From Amycolatopsis sp. DSM 110486 (lineage in GTDB: Bacteria; Actinomycetota; Actinomycetes; Mycobacteriales; Pseudonocardiaceae), in NCBI RefSeq assembly GCF_019468465.1, contig NZ_CP080519.1, positions 2,061,001 to 2,125,000 of the forward strand: a DNA stretch of 64,000 nt, written 5' to 3'. A program made the position numbers and the translations under genes. The notes beneath the pieces are model-generated. The model had not been told where the DNA came from, ran no database searches, and saw nothing but the letters and a program-made list of their open reading frames with translations. Shown one piece after another: positions 48,319 to 57,939 of the stretch (within the stretch, counting starts at the first letter, position 1; each line of letters begins with the position of its first letter).

Positions 48319-48858
48319 ACACGACCTCCCTCGCTGAGATGTCTGCGAGCTGTTGTGTGTTCACACGGCGCCGGTAGTGCGGGGACGGAGCCCGGATCTG
48401 GCGGGCTGAGAAGAACTCGATGGCCGGTCACGACGTCTCGTGGCGGATGCTCGAGCGCGGACTCAGCGCGCCTCCGGCGCCAGGGACATGGGCTGCACAC
48501 CTCCCTGCCTGCGGGGATTGCTGATAGCGGAGCACGTTAGCTTCATCACGCCGCTCGCAACAGCCCCCGGGCCGGGGGATGTCACGATTCGGGAACCCGT
48601 TACGGCGCGCAGCGAAACGCCCGTGCGCAGCCCGAAATCCCGCCCCTGACGGTCGAACGCGAGCGATGCATTTTCACGCGTACGGCGCAACGGCGCGGGA
48701 GCCCGGAAGCCGAGAGTCACGGCCCGCCGCGCCACAGCCGCCACCCCGGTGGAGTGTTCGGCCGCCCGCGTGATTCCGAGCCAGACCCTCATGTCCCGAC
48801 AACGGGCGGCCGTTGCGTCGCGTTCCCTGTTGACATCACTCGTGTAGGTGACGTCTGC
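48319..48858. other. Long upstream region of hpf
   Basis: About 540 bp between hpf and comF. On the minus strand it holds an 8-codon frame with a good GGGAGG (48463-48489) 145 nt upstream of hpf, a possible -10 TAACGT near 48539-48534 and otherwise no conserved gene. The length suggests a regulated leader or more than one promoter. Confidence 0.4.
48463..48489 (-). CDS. Possible 8-residue leader peptide upstream of hpf
   Basis: ATG 48489 with GGGAGGTG at a suitable distance opens MSLAPEAR and stops at 48463. The strong ribosome site before such a short frame is unusual. It could regulate hpf translation or transcription, or be chance. Confidence 0.35.
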   Translation of the reverse strand: MSLAPEAR

Positions 48859-49668
48859 TCACCCTGCGGCGAGCAACGCGACCACAGCCGACACGGCGAC
48901 CCCGGCGTCGGCGAGTACTCGCACGCACGCGGCCGCCGTGGCACCCGTGGTGACCACGTCGTCGAGCACCACGACCCGGCTGCCCGGCGGTGGCCGGCCC
49001 GCGGGCACGAACCGCAACCGCCCGGCCAGGTTGGCGACGCGCTCCGCCCGGTTGAGACCCACGGCGTCACGGGCGCCCTTCAGCGCGAGAGCGGGCGCGA
49101 CGAAGGCCTCGGCGCCCGTCTGGGCGAGACAGCGCGCAGCGGCCTCGGCGAGACGCTGCACGTGCGAGCCACCACGGAGGCGTGAAGCCGAGCGACGGCT
49201 CGGTGCCGGGACGAGGCACCACGGCCCGGCGCGCGCGGAATCCCCGGCGGCTGTGCCATTCCTGGGGACGGTGGAATCCCTGGAGACGACGGGCTTTTCG
49301 AGGCGGAGACCGGTGCCCGAAGACCCGACGAAGGTCGGTTCACCGAACGAAGGTCCACCGAGTGAGTGTCCCTCGCGGCGCGGGCCCGCGCGGGGAGCAT
49401 CGGCGCGGGGCAAGGCGGTCAGCGCGGACGCGAGCACCCGGCCGAGTGCCGGCGCGACATCGCGGCGCCCGCGCTCCTTGTAGGCGATCAGGACGCGCTT
49501 GGCGACGCCCTGGTAGCGGGCCAGCGCGTACGCGGGCGCGAGACCGGTCAGCGGCGCGCGGACCACCTCCGTGAGTGACCCCCACACCCGCGAACACTCC
49601 GCGCAGCACGGGACACCCCGGGCACCACAGCCGGCGCAACGGGCGGGGACGAGCAGATCGAGAACCAT
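48859..49668 (-). CDS. ComF-family phosphoribosyltransferase-like protein
   Basis: 269-residue protein related to competence factor ComF. N-terminal zinc finger CAGCGARGVPCCAEC, then a PRTase core with VLIAYKERGRRDVAPALG and PRPP motif VVVLDDVVTTGATAAA. Between residues about 92 and 155 is an extra low-complexity stretch (RADAPRAGPRREGHSLGG onward) absent from ordinary ComF proteins. ATG 49668. Counterpart of Rv3242c, between hpf and lpqB. DNA uptake is not known in these organisms. Confidence 0.85.
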   Translation of the reverse strand: MVLDLLVPARCAGCGARGVPCCAECSRVWGSLTEVVRAPLTGLAPAYALARYQGVAKRVLIAYKERGRRDVAPALGRVLASALTALPRADAPRAGPRREGHSLGGPSFGEPTFVGSSGTGLRLEKPVVSRDSTVPRNGTAAGDSARAGPWCLVPAPSRRSASRLRGGSHVQRLAEAAARCLAQTGAEAFVAPALALKGARDAVGLNRAERVANLAGRLRFVPAGRPPPGSRVVVLDDVVTTGATAAACVRVLADAGVAVSAVVALLAAG

Positions 49669-49747
49669 GACTCGCAGTGTGCACCCGGGCACCGACAGTT
49701 TCGGCGCTCTCGAGTCCCGCCGGGCGAAAACGAGCGGAAAACCCTCG

Positions 49748-51499
49748 TCAGCCCGGGTAGAACGGCGTCGCGTTGAGCATCGTGTGGGCCTGGGGCCGCC
49801 AGACCTCACCCAGTTCGGTGGCGTTCCACAGCCCGCCCGGGTCGGCCACCACGATGGGCCGGTTGGGCGCCGCCGTGACCGCCGTGACCGGCGCGGTCAG
49901 GTTCGAGCCGTTGAACGCGTCCATCCGGCGCCCGTCCACGGAAACACGCTGCACGGGCTGGGAACTGGACGACGTGACGACCACCAGCGAGTCCGCCGTC
50001 GAACCCCAGTCGAGGTCCACGACGTCCGAGAGATCACCCGGCTGGAGCACGCGCGGCTCCCGCAGCGTCACCGTGTCGCCGTTGCGCACGACCGCCGCGA
50101 CCACGAGCTGGCCGTTGACGATCGCGGCCACGCGGGCGCCGTCGCGCGACAGGCGCAGGGCGTCGATGTCGGTGCCGAGCGCGAGCAGGTCGTTGGCGTT
50201 CACGCTCTGGCGCAGCCAGTGCCCGGTCGGGTCGAGGACCATGCGGGCGACGATCGAGTGGTCCACCACCGTCCACACCTCACCCGACGGACCGGCCTCG
50301 CTCGGCGCCGGCCGCCAGGTCGGGCGGCTCAGCGAACCGCCGGAGAGGTCCACCAGCGGCAGGTCGCGGCCGAGGTCGCCGACGCGCAGCTGCACGCGGT
50401 CGCCGCTGCGCTCCACCACCGCGAGCCGCTTGCCGTCGATCGACTGCGCGGCGCTGACCACGGCGTACCCGCCGTTGCCGGCCGGCCCCGCCACCGGCGC
50501 GCCGTCGCCGAGCGAGCGGATGCGCCCGTCGACCGTCATCAGGCCCAGCAGGTCGGCGCTCGGCGACGAGGCGGCGCTGTAGGACGGAACGTCGCTGCTG
50601 CGCCAGTACTCGTGGCCGCGCACAAGCGGCTGGCCGTCGGCGAGCAGCCGGACGCGCGTGGACGTGACGGCCTGCATCGACAGCATGATCTGCGCCGCGA
50701 TCAGCGTTCTCGTCTCCGGGCTCGCCCCGGTGAGCCCCGAGAGCTGCACGAGCAGTGAGCCGTCGTCGCTGTTCTTGACGTTGGTGTCGAGCGCGACCTG
50801 GTCGCCCAGCAGGTTCTTCACGGCCCCGGCCAGCCCGGCCGACGGCCCCTGCAGGATCAGGTCCATCACCCGCCCGGGCAGGCCCGACTGCGGTTTCGCG
50901 GGCACGTAACGCAGGTCGGGCACGAAGGCGCCGGAGTCGGGCGAGTAGAAGCTCACGGCGACGCGGTTGTAGTTCGCCTCGAAGTCGTCGTCAGTCACGA
51001 AAAGCGTGGGCGGCGCGCTGGAGATCCGCCACTGCCCGTTCGCCTGCTTGCGCACCTGGATCGTCTGCTCGGCCGGGCCGGAGCCGGGGATGAACGCGCT
51101 GTCGGCGCTCAGCGTGCCGAGGGTGAACCCGCGCAGCCCCACGTTGCGCACGTTCGGGTCCGGCGGCGTCGAGGTGGACGGCGACGGGGGCGGCGTTTCG
51201 TAGACGGTGCTGAACGTGTTGTCGATGATCGTGATCGCACGGCCGGGTTTCCACGTGCTGCGCTGCTGGTCGTCGAGGTACGCGCGCGCGGCCGCGTTGT
51301 TGGAGCGCGGGTCGCCGTTGTTCCGGATGAACTCCCGCACCAGCGAGAGCGGGTCGATGTCGTTTCTCGGTTCCGGCGCGTCGTTGGCCAGCGGCGGCGT
51401 CGAGTCCACGGACACGACCAGCGGCTGCGACTCGAGCGGCACGTTGGCGCAGCCGGCGAGCAGCAGCAGACACGCCAGCGCGGCGAGAACGCGTCTCAC
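49748..51499 (-). CDS. lpqB: MtrAB-associated lipoprotein LpqB
   Basis: 583-residue surface lipoprotein that modulates the MtrB sensor. Lipobox LLLLAGC, N-terminal NTF2-like part (LSLVREFIRNNGDPRSNNAA), GerMN domain (VAVSFYSPDSGAFVPDLRYV) and a beta-propeller (RIRSLGDGAPVAGPAG through the stop). GTG 51499 overlaps the mtrB stop by 4 nt. It is the last gene of mtrA-mtrB-lpqB, transcribed leftward in the order typical of actinobacteria. Confidence 0.93.
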   Translation of the reverse strand: MRRVLAALACLLLLAGCANVPLESQPLVVSVDSTPPLANDAPEPRNDIDPLSLVREFIRNNGDPRSNNAAARAYLDDQQRSTWKPGRAITIIDNTFSTVYETPPPSPSTSTPPDPNVRNVGLRGFTLGTLSADSAFIPGSGPAEQTIQVRKQANGQWRISSAPPTLFVTDDDFEANYNRVAVSFYSPDSGAFVPDLRYVPAKPQSGLPGRVMDLILQGPSAGLAGAVKNLLGDQVALDTNVKNSDDGSLLVQLSGLTGASPETRTLIAAQIMLSMQAVTSTRVRLLADGQPLVRGHEYWRSSDVPSYSAASSPSADLLGLMTVDGRIRSLGDGAPVAGPAGNGGYAVVSAAQSIDGKRLAVVERSGDRVQLRVGDLGRDLPLVDLSGGSLSRPTWRPAPSEAGPSGEVWTVVDHSIVARMVLDPTGHWLRQSVNANDLLALGTDIDALRLSRDGARVAAIVNGQLVVAAVVRNGDTVTLREPRVLQPGDLSDVVDLDWGSTADSLVVVTSSSSQPVQRVSVDGRRMDAFNGSNLTAPVTAVTAAPNRPIVVADPGGLWNATELGEVWRPQAHTMLNATPFYPG

Positions 51500-53280
51500 C
51501 TGCCGACCTCCTCGCGGTCGGAGTTCCGCTCGGCGTCGCGGTCGGCGAGGATCGCGTCGGGCGCGGGCTGCACCTCGAGCACCGACGACGGCGACAGCGT
51601 GATCTCCGCCGTGGCGTCGGGTGGCGGCAGGCGCAGCGGGTTCTCCTCGATCGGCACGTTCTGGTGCCGGGGCAGCAAGAGCCGGAAGCAGGCGCCCTGG
51701 CCCAGCTCGCCCCACGCGTCGAGGACGCCGCCGTGCAGCCGCGCGTCCTCCTGGCTGATTGCCAGGCCCAGGCCGGTGCCGCCGGTGCGCCGGTTGCGCG
51801 ACGGGTCGGCGCGCCAGAACCGGTTGAACACCAGGTCGGCTTCGCCCGAGCGCAGGCCCACGCCCTGGTCGCGCACGGTGATGGCCACCGCCGTCTCGTT
51901 CACGGCGACGGTGAGCTGCACCGGTTTGCCCTCGCTGTGGTCGACGGCGTTGCCCAGCAGGTTGCGCAGGATCCGCTCCACGCGCCGGGCGTCGACCTCG
52001 GCGGAGGCGTCCTCCTCGGGCAGGATCAGCTCGACCGAGCTGCCCGCGGTCCCGGCGATCACGCGCACCTGCTCGACCGCGCGCGTGGCGATGGGCCGCA
52101 CGTCGATGTACTCGGCCGACAGCTCTTCGACACCGGCGTCGAGCCGGCTGATCTCCAGCAGGTCGCCGAGCAGTGCCTCGAAGCGGTCGAGCTCGTCGAC
52201 CAGCAGCTCTGTGGACCGCGCGAGGCCGGCGGGGAACTGCTCGCGAGACGCGTGCAGCACGTCGGCGGCCATGCGGACCGTGGTGAGCGGGGTGCGCAGC
52301 TCGTGCGAGACGTCGGAGGTGAACCGGCGCTGCAGCCCGCCGAACTCCTCGAGCTGGCGGATCTGGCGCTGGATGCTCGCGGCCATGCCGTTGTACGACA
52401 CGGCGAGCTTCGCCAGGTCGTCTTCCCCGACCACGGCGAGGCGCTGCTCCAGGTCCCCGCCCGCGAACTGCTCGGCCGCCGCGGCGGCCTGGCGGACGGG
52501 CCGCACCACCTGCCGGACCACCAGATTCGTGATGCCGGCCAGCAACAGCAGCAGCACCAGCCCGCCCACGAGCAGCGTGTTCTGCACGGTCGACACGGTG
52601 TTCTGCTCGCTGGTCAGCGGGAACAGCAAGTACAACTGCAGCGGGCTCGCCACCGAGCTCAGCGGCGTGCCCACGATGAGGTAGGTGGTGTTCGCGTTGT
52701 TCTCGGAGACGGTGTGCTCGACGCGTGCGAGGTTGCCGCCCTCGACGAACTGGCGCAGCCGCACCGGCACCGACGTGAACGGACCCACGAACACCGGGTC
52801 GGCGTCCGACTGATCACGCCCGACGCTCGCGAGCACCGGCTCGAACGTGCCCGCCGTGGACCCTGCGGGCGACGCCGACGTCGTGGAGATCTTTTTCAAC
52901 GCGTTCTCGAGCCGCGTGTGCAGCGCGTCGGGCGACTCGCCGCCGACGCCCACCAGCTCGCGCGCCGCGGTGTCGGCCAGTGCCTGCGTCTGCTCGACGG
53001 CGGCCTTGCGCTTCGTGTCGAGCAGGCGCTCGGTGATCTGGTTCTGCAGCACCATGCCCAGCACGAAAACCACGGCGGCCGACAGCGCGAGCGTCGAGAT
53101 CGTCACGCGGAACTGCAGCGAGTGGCGCCACAGCTCGTTGAACGCCACCACTCGGCGGCGCGCCAAGACCACGAGGCGCCGCACGAAGCGCATCGTGGCT
53201 CGGGCGAAAGCGGTCAGCCGTCCCACCTTCGGGTGACTCTTCGTCCCGGCGGGTGGGCCGGCTGCCGCGGAAGCGGTCAT
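51496..53280 (-). CDS. mtrB: Sensor histidine kinase MtrB
   Basis: 594-residue membrane kinase controlling cell-wall metabolism and division with MtrA. Two membrane helices (ISTLALSAAVVFVLGM, near residue 65, and GGLVLLLLLAGITNLV near 235) flank an extracytoplasmic domain. HAMP (VRQAAAAAEQFAGGDLEQRL), H-box VSHELRTPLTTVRMA, N-box LLGNAVDHSEG, and G boxes (DQGVGLRSGE, GGTGLGLAIS) follow. ATG 53280, 7 bp after the mtrA stop. Confidence 0.94.
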   Translation of the reverse strand: MTASAAAGPPAGTKSHPKVGRLTAFARATMRFVRRLVVLARRRVVAFNELWRHSLQFRVTISTLALSAAVVFVLGMVLQNQITERLLDTKRKAAVEQTQALADTAARELVGVGGESPDALHTRLENALKKISTTSASPAGSTAGTFEPVLASVGRDQSDADPVFVGPFTSVPVRLRQFVEGGNLARVEHTVSENNANTTYLIVGTPLSSVASPLQLYLLFPLTSEQNTVSTVQNTLLVGGLVLLLLLAGITNLVVRQVVRPVRQAAAAAEQFAGGDLEQRLAVVGEDDLAKLAVSYNGMAASIQRQIRQLEEFGGLQRRFTSDVSHELRTPLTTVRMAADVLHASREQFPAGLARSTELLVDELDRFEALLGDLLEISRLDAGVEELSAEYIDVRPIATRAVEQVRVIAGTAGSSVELILPEEDASAEVDARRVERILRNLLGNAVDHSEGKPVQLTVAVNETAVAITVRDQGVGLRSGEADLVFNRFWRADPSRNRRTGGTGLGLAISQEDARLHGGVLDAWGELGQGACFRLLLPRHQNVPIEENPLRLPPPDATAEITLSPSSVLEVQPAPDAILADRDAERNSDREEVGR

Positions 53281-53287
53281 CGCCTCA

Positions 53288-53965
53288 TCACGGCGGGCCG
53301 GCCTTGTAACCGACGCCGCGCACCGTCAACACCACCTCGGGGTGCTCCGGGTCCTTCTCGACCTTCGACCGCAGACGCTGGACGTGCACGTTGACCAGCC
53401 GCGTGTCCGCCGCGTGGCGGTAGCCCCACACCTGCTCCAGCAGCACTTCGCGGGTGAAGACCTGGCGCGGCTTGCGGGCCAGCGCCACGAGCAGGTCGAA
53501 CTCCAGCGGCGTGAGCGGGATGGCCTTGCCCTCGCGGGTGACCTCGTGGCCCGGCACGTCGATCGCCAGGTCGCCGATGGTCAGCGACTCGGCGGGCTCG
53601 GCCTCGGTGCGGCGCAGGCGGGCGCGCACGCGGGCGACGAGCTCCTTCGGCTTGAACGGCTTGACCACGTAGTCGTCGGCGCCGGACTCCAGGCCCAGCA
53701 CTATGTCGACGGTGTCGCTCTTGGCGGTCAGCATCACGATCGGCACGCCGGACTCGGCGCGGATCGCTTTGCAGACGTCGATCCCGTTCATGCCGGGCAG
53801 CATCAGGTCCAGCAGGACCAGGTCCGGTTTGAGCTCGCGCAGCGCCGGCAGCGCACGCGAACCGTCCGCGACCACCGCGGTGTCGAACCCCTCACCGCGG
53901 AGCACGATGGTGAGCATCTCCGCCAGCGCAGGGTCGTCGTCGACCACCAAGACACGTGCCTTCAT
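53288..53965 (-). CDS. mtrA: Response regulator MtrA
   Basis: 225-residue OmpR-family regulator. Receiver domain with VLVVDDDPALAEML, phospho-acceptor Asp in LVLLDLMLPGMNG, TAKSDT and KPFKPKEL. Winged helix (LTPLEFDLLVALARKPRQVF, LVNVHVQRLRSKVEKDP) at the C-terminus. The start could be ATG 53965 or GTG 53971 two codons upstream. Directly followed by mtrB. MtrA is essential in M. tuberculosis. Confidence 0.96.
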   Translation of the reverse strand: MKARVLVVDDDPALAEMLTIVLRGEGFDTAVVADGSRALPALRELKPDLVLLDLMLPGMNGIDVCKAIRAESGVPIVMLTAKSDTVDIVLGLESGADDYVVKPFKPKELVARVRARLRRTEAEPAESLTIGDLAIDVPGHEVTREGKAIPLTPLEFDLLVALARKPRQVFTREVLLEQVWGYRHAADTRLVNVHVQRLRSKVEKDPEHPEVVLTVRGVGYKAGPP

Positions 53966-54085
53966 GAGCACATGTTCGCACTACTTGCGCCGCCGTCGAG
54001 CACGACCCGCGCGTTTGACCACCAGAAAGATCAAGATCGCGAGCTCGGATTGCTCCATCCGGGCGCTCCCGCGCAGGTGTTGGAC

Positions 54086-54131
54086 GGCCCGTGAAGGCTC
54101 CCGGGCACGCGCTCGGGAACCCCCACGGGCC
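54086..54131 (-). terminator. Compound hairpin after the Rieske gene
   Basis: GGCCCGTG (54086-54093) pairs with CACGGGCC (54124-54131), and the interior can also pair. It lies between the Rieske gene stop and mtrA, where it could end the former. Confidence 0.5.
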
Positions 54132-54145
54132 TCGGGTGGGAAGAG

Positions 54146-54487
54146 CTAGGCGGTGAACTGGGCGCTGCCCTCGCCGACGACCGCCGGCACCGGCGCGTCG
54201 ACGAACACCACGCCGTCGGTGACCACCACGGCGTAGGTGCGGACGGGGCTCTTCGCCGGCAGGCACGTCGGCGCGCCGGTGCGCAGGTCGAACTGGGCCG
54301 CGTGCAGCGGGCACTCCACGAAGCAGCCTTCGAGCCAGCCGTCGGCGAGCGAGGCGTCCTGGTGGGTGCAGGTGTCGTCGATGGCGTAGAAGCCGGTGGC
54401 GGTGTGGAAGACGGCAATCGGGGTCGGGCCGTCGATGCGGAGGGACTCACCCTCGGGCAGGTCGGCGACGGCGCAGGCACGGATCAT
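54146..54487 (-). CDS. Rieske [2Fe-2S] ferredoxin-like protein
   Basis: 113-residue small Rieske protein. The cluster motif CTHQDAS...CPLHAAQF (Cys-x-His and Cys-x2-His) is complete. Resembles dioxygenase ferredoxin subunits (HcaC, NirD-like). No oxygenase large subunit is adjacent. ATG 54487 follows GGAGGC. It is divergent from the IclR gene and shares its operator, suggesting it serves the N-methylglycine oxidation cluster. Electron partner unknown. Confidence 0.87.
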   Translation of the reverse strand: MIRACAVADLPEGESLRIDGPTPIAVFHTATGFYAIDDTCTHQDASLADGWLEGCFVECPLHAAQFDLRTGAPTCLPAKSPVRTYAVVVTDGVVFVDAPVPAVVGEGSAQFTA

Positions 54488-54536
54488 CGGGAAGCCTCCG
54501 GGAAACGGGTCACGGGAACCGGGAGCGGTTCGTGAA

Positions 54537-54574
54537 TGTTGCGCATGACGCGTCGATGTGCACTGTGCGCAACA
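54537..54574. promoter_or_regulatory. Inverted repeat TGTTGCGCA-N20-TGCGCAACA
   Basis: Perfect 9-bp half-sites (54537-54545, 54566-54574) lie between the divergent Rieske and iclR genes. A third half-site, TGTTGCGC, occurs at 54646-54653, against the IclR start. Likely IclR binding sites. Confidence 0.75.
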
Positions 54575-54642
54575 GTGCGGCCCGGGTGCCCCCGTCGTCA
54601 AGGGATTCGCCCGCTCAGCCGAACAGATCGCCGCCCAGCCGT

Positions 54643-54648
54643 TAGTGT
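54643..54648 (+). promoter_or_regulatory. -10 box for leaderless iclR
   Basis: TAGTGT is followed 6 nt later by ATG 54655, with no ribosome site. Confidence 0.5.
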
Positions 54649-54654
54649 TGCGCT

Positions 54655-55440
54655 ATGCGGAACCAGGACTCGGGCAACGCAACGGGAAGCCAAGTTCAGT
54701 CGGTCGACCGCGCGATTTACGTGCTGGAATTGCTCGCGCGCAACGGGGAGTCGGGGATCACGGAGATCGCCGGTGAGCTCGGGGTGCACAAGTCGACGGC
54801 GTCCCGACTGCTGAGTGTCCTGGAACAGCACGGGCTTGTCGAGCAGCTGGGCGAGCGCGGGAAGTACGCGATCGGCTTCGGCATCGTCCGCCTCGCCGGC
54901 GCGGCCACCGGCCGCATGGACCTCGCGAAACTCGGCCGCCAGACCTGCCAGGCCCTGGCCGAGGAGCTGGGCGAGACCGTGAACATCGCGATCGCCGACG
55001 ACGGCGTGGCCATCAACATCAGCCAGGCCCGCGGCGCGGCCGCCATCACCACGCAGAACTGGACCGGGCAGCGCACCCCTCTGCACGCGACCTCCAGCGG
55101 CAAGGTGCTGCTGGCCGCGATGACCGAGGCCGACCGCAAGCGCGTGCTCGGCCACGGCCTCGAGCAGTACACGCCGCGCACGACCGTGGACCCCGACGAG
55201 CTCGAGTCGGAGGTCGAGCGCGTGGCCGAGGACGGCTACGCAGCCTGCTTCGAGGAGCTGGAGCTCGGCATGCACGCGGTCGCGGTGCCGATCCACGGCC
55301 CGGGCGGCGAGGTCGTGGCGGCGATGAGCGCCTCGGGGCCGTCGTACCGGCTGTCGAAGCAGCGGATCAAGCAGATCGTGCGGCCGATGACCGAAGCGGC
55401 GAAAGAACTTTCGGCGCAACTGGGCTACTACGCCAGCTGA
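54655..55440 (+). CDS. IclR-family transcriptional regulator
   Basis: 261-residue regulator. The N-terminal helix-turn-helix is in GITEIAGELGVHKSTASRLL, followed by the IclR ligand-binding fold (GETVNIAIADDGVAINISQA, TPLHATSSGKVLLAAMTEAD, MHAVAVPIHGPGGEVVAAMS). IclR proteins usually sense a pathway metabolite. It probably controls the adjacent oxidase genes and the divergent Rieske gene. Confidence 0.9.
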   Translation: MRNQDSGNATGSQVQSVDRAIYVLELLARNGESGITEIAGELGVHKSTASRLLSVLEQHGLVEQLGERGKYAIGFGIVRLAGAATGRMDLAKLGRQTCQALAEELGETVNIAIADDGVAINISQARGAAAITTQNWTGQRTPLHATSSGKVLLAAMTEADRKRVLGHGLEQYTPRTTVDPDELESEVERVAEDGYAACFEELELGMHAVAVPIHGPGGEVVAAMSASGPSYRLSKQRIKQIVRPMTEAAKELSAQLGYYAS

Positions 55441-55532
55441 TACTCCCCCGGCGTCGGATCGCCTCTGCCGACGTTCGCGTTACGGGCTTCACCTGCCTGG
55501 GCGCAAGCGAAAAACCCCTTCCGCGCGCAGTC

Positions 55533-55580
55533 TTGACACGTACCCCCGCGATCCCGCACTTTGTTGCAGAAGACGGAACA
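55533..55580 (+). promoter_or_regulatory. Promoter region of the N-methylglycine oxidase operon
   Basis: A consensus -35 TTGACA (55533-55538) is present without a clear -10. Downstream, TGTTGC-N7-GGAACA (55562-55580) is a near-palindrome that resembles the IclR half-sites upstream of iclR. Confidence 0.5.
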
Positions 55581-55659
55581 CACACCCCCATCCGCAACCT
55601 GGCCCGTGCCCGGCGGGTCGTTCGGCGCGCCCGGTGAACCCCGGCCAGGAGGTACCGCG

Positions 55660-57939
55660 ATGGCAGCCCGACCGCGAGTGGTCGTCATCGGGGCCGGGCT
55701 GCTCGGCTGCGCGCTGGCCGACGAGCTCACCGAACGCGGCTGGACCGACGTCACGGTGCTGGACCAGGGCCGACCGGCGAGCGCCGACGCGCCGGGCCTG
55801 GTGTTCCAGACCGATCCCGACCGCACGCTGACGCGGTTCGCCCAGTACACCGTGGCCAAGTACAGCGCGCTCACGCTCGACGGCGGCTGGTGCTTCCAGC
55901 CCGTCGGCGGCCTGGAGCTCGCGACCACGCCGGAGCGGCTCGCCGAGCTCAAGCGGCGCCACGGCTGGGCCACGTCGTGGGGCGTGCGCAGCTACCTGCG
56001 CTCGCCGGCCGAGTGCGCCGAACTGCACCCGCTGCTCGACGCGGCGAAGGTGCTCGGCGGGCTCCACACCCCGGGCGACGGCCTGGCGAAACCCCGGCGC
56101 GCGGCCGAGGCGCAGGCCCGCCGGGCGACCGGACGCGGAGCGCGTTTCCTGACGGGACAACGGGTTACGGCCGTCGAACGCAGTGCCGGGCGCGTGACCG
56201 GCGTGGTCACCGGGACCGATCGCTTCCGCGCCGACGTGGTGGTCTCGTGCGCGGGTGTGGGCGCGCCGGAGATCGGACGACTCGTGGACCTCACCGTGCC
56301 GCTCGTGCCCGTGGCGCAGCACTACGCGCGCACCACTGCGCTGCCCTCGCTCGCCGGTGACAACGATGACTTCACCGAGGCGGGCAAGCCGGTCCTGCGC
56401 CACGGCGGGCTGACCGTGCGCGAGCACGTCGACCGCCTCGGCATCGGCCACGCCGCGCCCCGCACGGCCGAGCCGTTTGCCCGGGCCGACTTCGAGCAGC
56501 CCTGGGCCGAGGCCGCGCGCCTGCTGCCCGCGCTGGGCGACGCCAAAGTCGAACACGGCGTGACCAGCCTGGTCGCGGCCACCCCGGACGGCAGGCCGCT
56601 GGTCGGCGAGCACCCGGACCTCGACGGTTTCTGGATCGCCGAGGCCGTGGCCTTCTCGCATACCGCCGGCGTCGCGCGTGAGGTGGCGCGCTGGCTCGTC
56701 GACGGACAGCCCCGGCTCGACCTGCACACGAGCGATCTCGCCCGGTTCGAGCGGGTGCAACTCGCGCCGGACCACGTTCGGGAACGCGCGATCCGGACGT
56801 TCGCGGGGACTCGGCACGACGAGCCGCGGCGGCCGTTGCGCACTTCGCCGTTCTACGAGCGGCACGTCGCCTTGGGTGCGTGCTTCGCGGAAACCGGCGG
56901 CTGGGAGCGCCCGGTTTGGTTCTCCGCCAATGAAACCTTGCCTGAGCTCTCCCGCGTGCCGTCAGCCGAAGCGCGGACAGCGGGTGCCGAGGCGATCGTC
57001 GCGCGCGAACGGGTGGCGGTGTTCGACCTGACCCCGGCGACCCGGCTGGAGGTCACCGGACCGGGTGCGCTGCCGTTCCTGCAGACGATGACCACCAACC
57101 AGATCGGCCACGCTCCGGGCGCGGTCACGTACACGTTGCTGCTCGGCGAAGACGGCGGTGTTCGCAGTGATCTCACGGTGGCGTGTCTGGACGCCGACCG
57201 GTTCCACGTCGGGGCGAACAGTGCACTCGACGTCGACTGGCTGCGCCGCCACCTGCCCGGCGACGGCACGGTGCAGATCCACGAAACCACCGGCGGCACG
57301 TGCTGCCTCGGCCTGCGGGGACCGCTCGTGCCGCAGGTTCTCCCGGCACTGTCCACAGTAGACGAAGGCGCCTTGGACACGTACGTCGGCAACGTGCCGG
57401 TGCTCGCGCTGCGCTCGCCCTACGAACCCGACTGGGAGCTGCACACCAGCGCGGACCTCGGCCGGCTGCTCTGGGACACCCTGTGGGAAGCCGGGCAACC
57501 GCACGGGATCGTCGCGGCCGGGCACGAGGCTCTCACGAGCCTGCGGCTGGAGGACGGCCGCCGCACGTGGGGCGTCGACTTCACCGCGGAGCACGATCCG
57601 TACGAGGCCGGGCTCGGGTTCGCCGTGCGGATGGACAAGGGCTACTTCCTCGGCCGCGACGCCTTGCTCGGCCGGTCGGCCACCACCGTCGGGCGCGCGC
57701 TGACGTCCCTGGTCACCGAGGATCTGGTGCGGGGCAAGGAACCCGTGTACTTCGAGGGCCATCCGGCGGGCTACGTGACGAGCGCGGCGCGCGGCCACAC
57801 CGTCGGGGAGAACCTCGCGTACGCATGGTTGCCCATCGAATGCGCGAAACCTGGTACACCGGTGGAGATCGAATACTTCGGCGAACGAGTGTCCGCGGTG
57901 GTGGCCGATTCGGCGGAACGGACGAGGAGAACCGCTTGA
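55660..57939 (+). CDS. Dimethylglycine/sarcosine dehydrogenase-type FAD oxidoreductase with GcvT domain
   Basis: 759-residue fusion. Residues 1-370: DAO-type FAD domain ([33 protein letters not shown]). Residues 390-759: a folate-binding glycine-cleavage T-like part ([56 protein letters not shown]). This is the layout of dimethylglycine and sarcosine dehydrogenases, which demethylate and pass the one-carbon unit to tetrahydrofolate. AGGAGGT precedes ATG 55660. It overlaps the next gene as TTGA. Confidence 0.87.
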   Translation: MAARPRVVVIGAGLLGCALADELTERGWTDVTVLDQGRPASADAPGLVFQTDPDRTLTRFAQYTVAKYSALTLDGGWCFQPVGGLELATTPERLAELKRRHGWATSWGVRSYLRSPAECAELHPLLDAAKVLGGLHTPGDGLAKPRRAAEAQARRATGRGARFLTGQRVTAVERSAGRVTGVVTGTDRFRADVVVSCAGVGAPEIGRLVDLTVPLVPVAQHYARTTALPSLAGDNDDFTEAGKPVLRHGGLTVREHVDRLGIGHAAPRTAEPFARADFEQPWAEAARLLPALGDAKVEHGVTSLVAATPDGRPLVGEHPDLDGFWIAEAVAFSHTAGVAREVARWLVDGQPRLDLHTSDLARFERVQLAPDHVRERAIRTFAGTRHDEPRRPLRTSPFYERHVALGACFAETGGWERPVWFSANETLPELSRVPSAEARTAGAEAIVARERVAVFDLTPATRLEVTGPGALPFLQTMTTNQIGHAPGAVTYTLLLGEDGGVRSDLTVACLDADRFHVGANSALDVDWLRRHLPGDGTVQIHETTGGTCCLGLRGPLVPQVLPALSTVDEGALDTYVGNVPVLALRSPYEPDWELHTSADLGRLLWDTLWEAGQPHGIVAAGHEALTSLRLEDGRRTWGVDFTAEHDPYEAGLGFAVRMDKGYFLGRDALLGRSATTVGRALTSLVTEDLVRGKEPVYFEGHPAGYVTSAARGHTVGENLAYAWLPIECAKPGTPVEIEYFGERVSAVVADSAERTRRTA

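Noticed and set aside
51664..53394. 576-codon frame antisense to mtrB
   Set aside because: Shadow frame of a strongly conserved gene.
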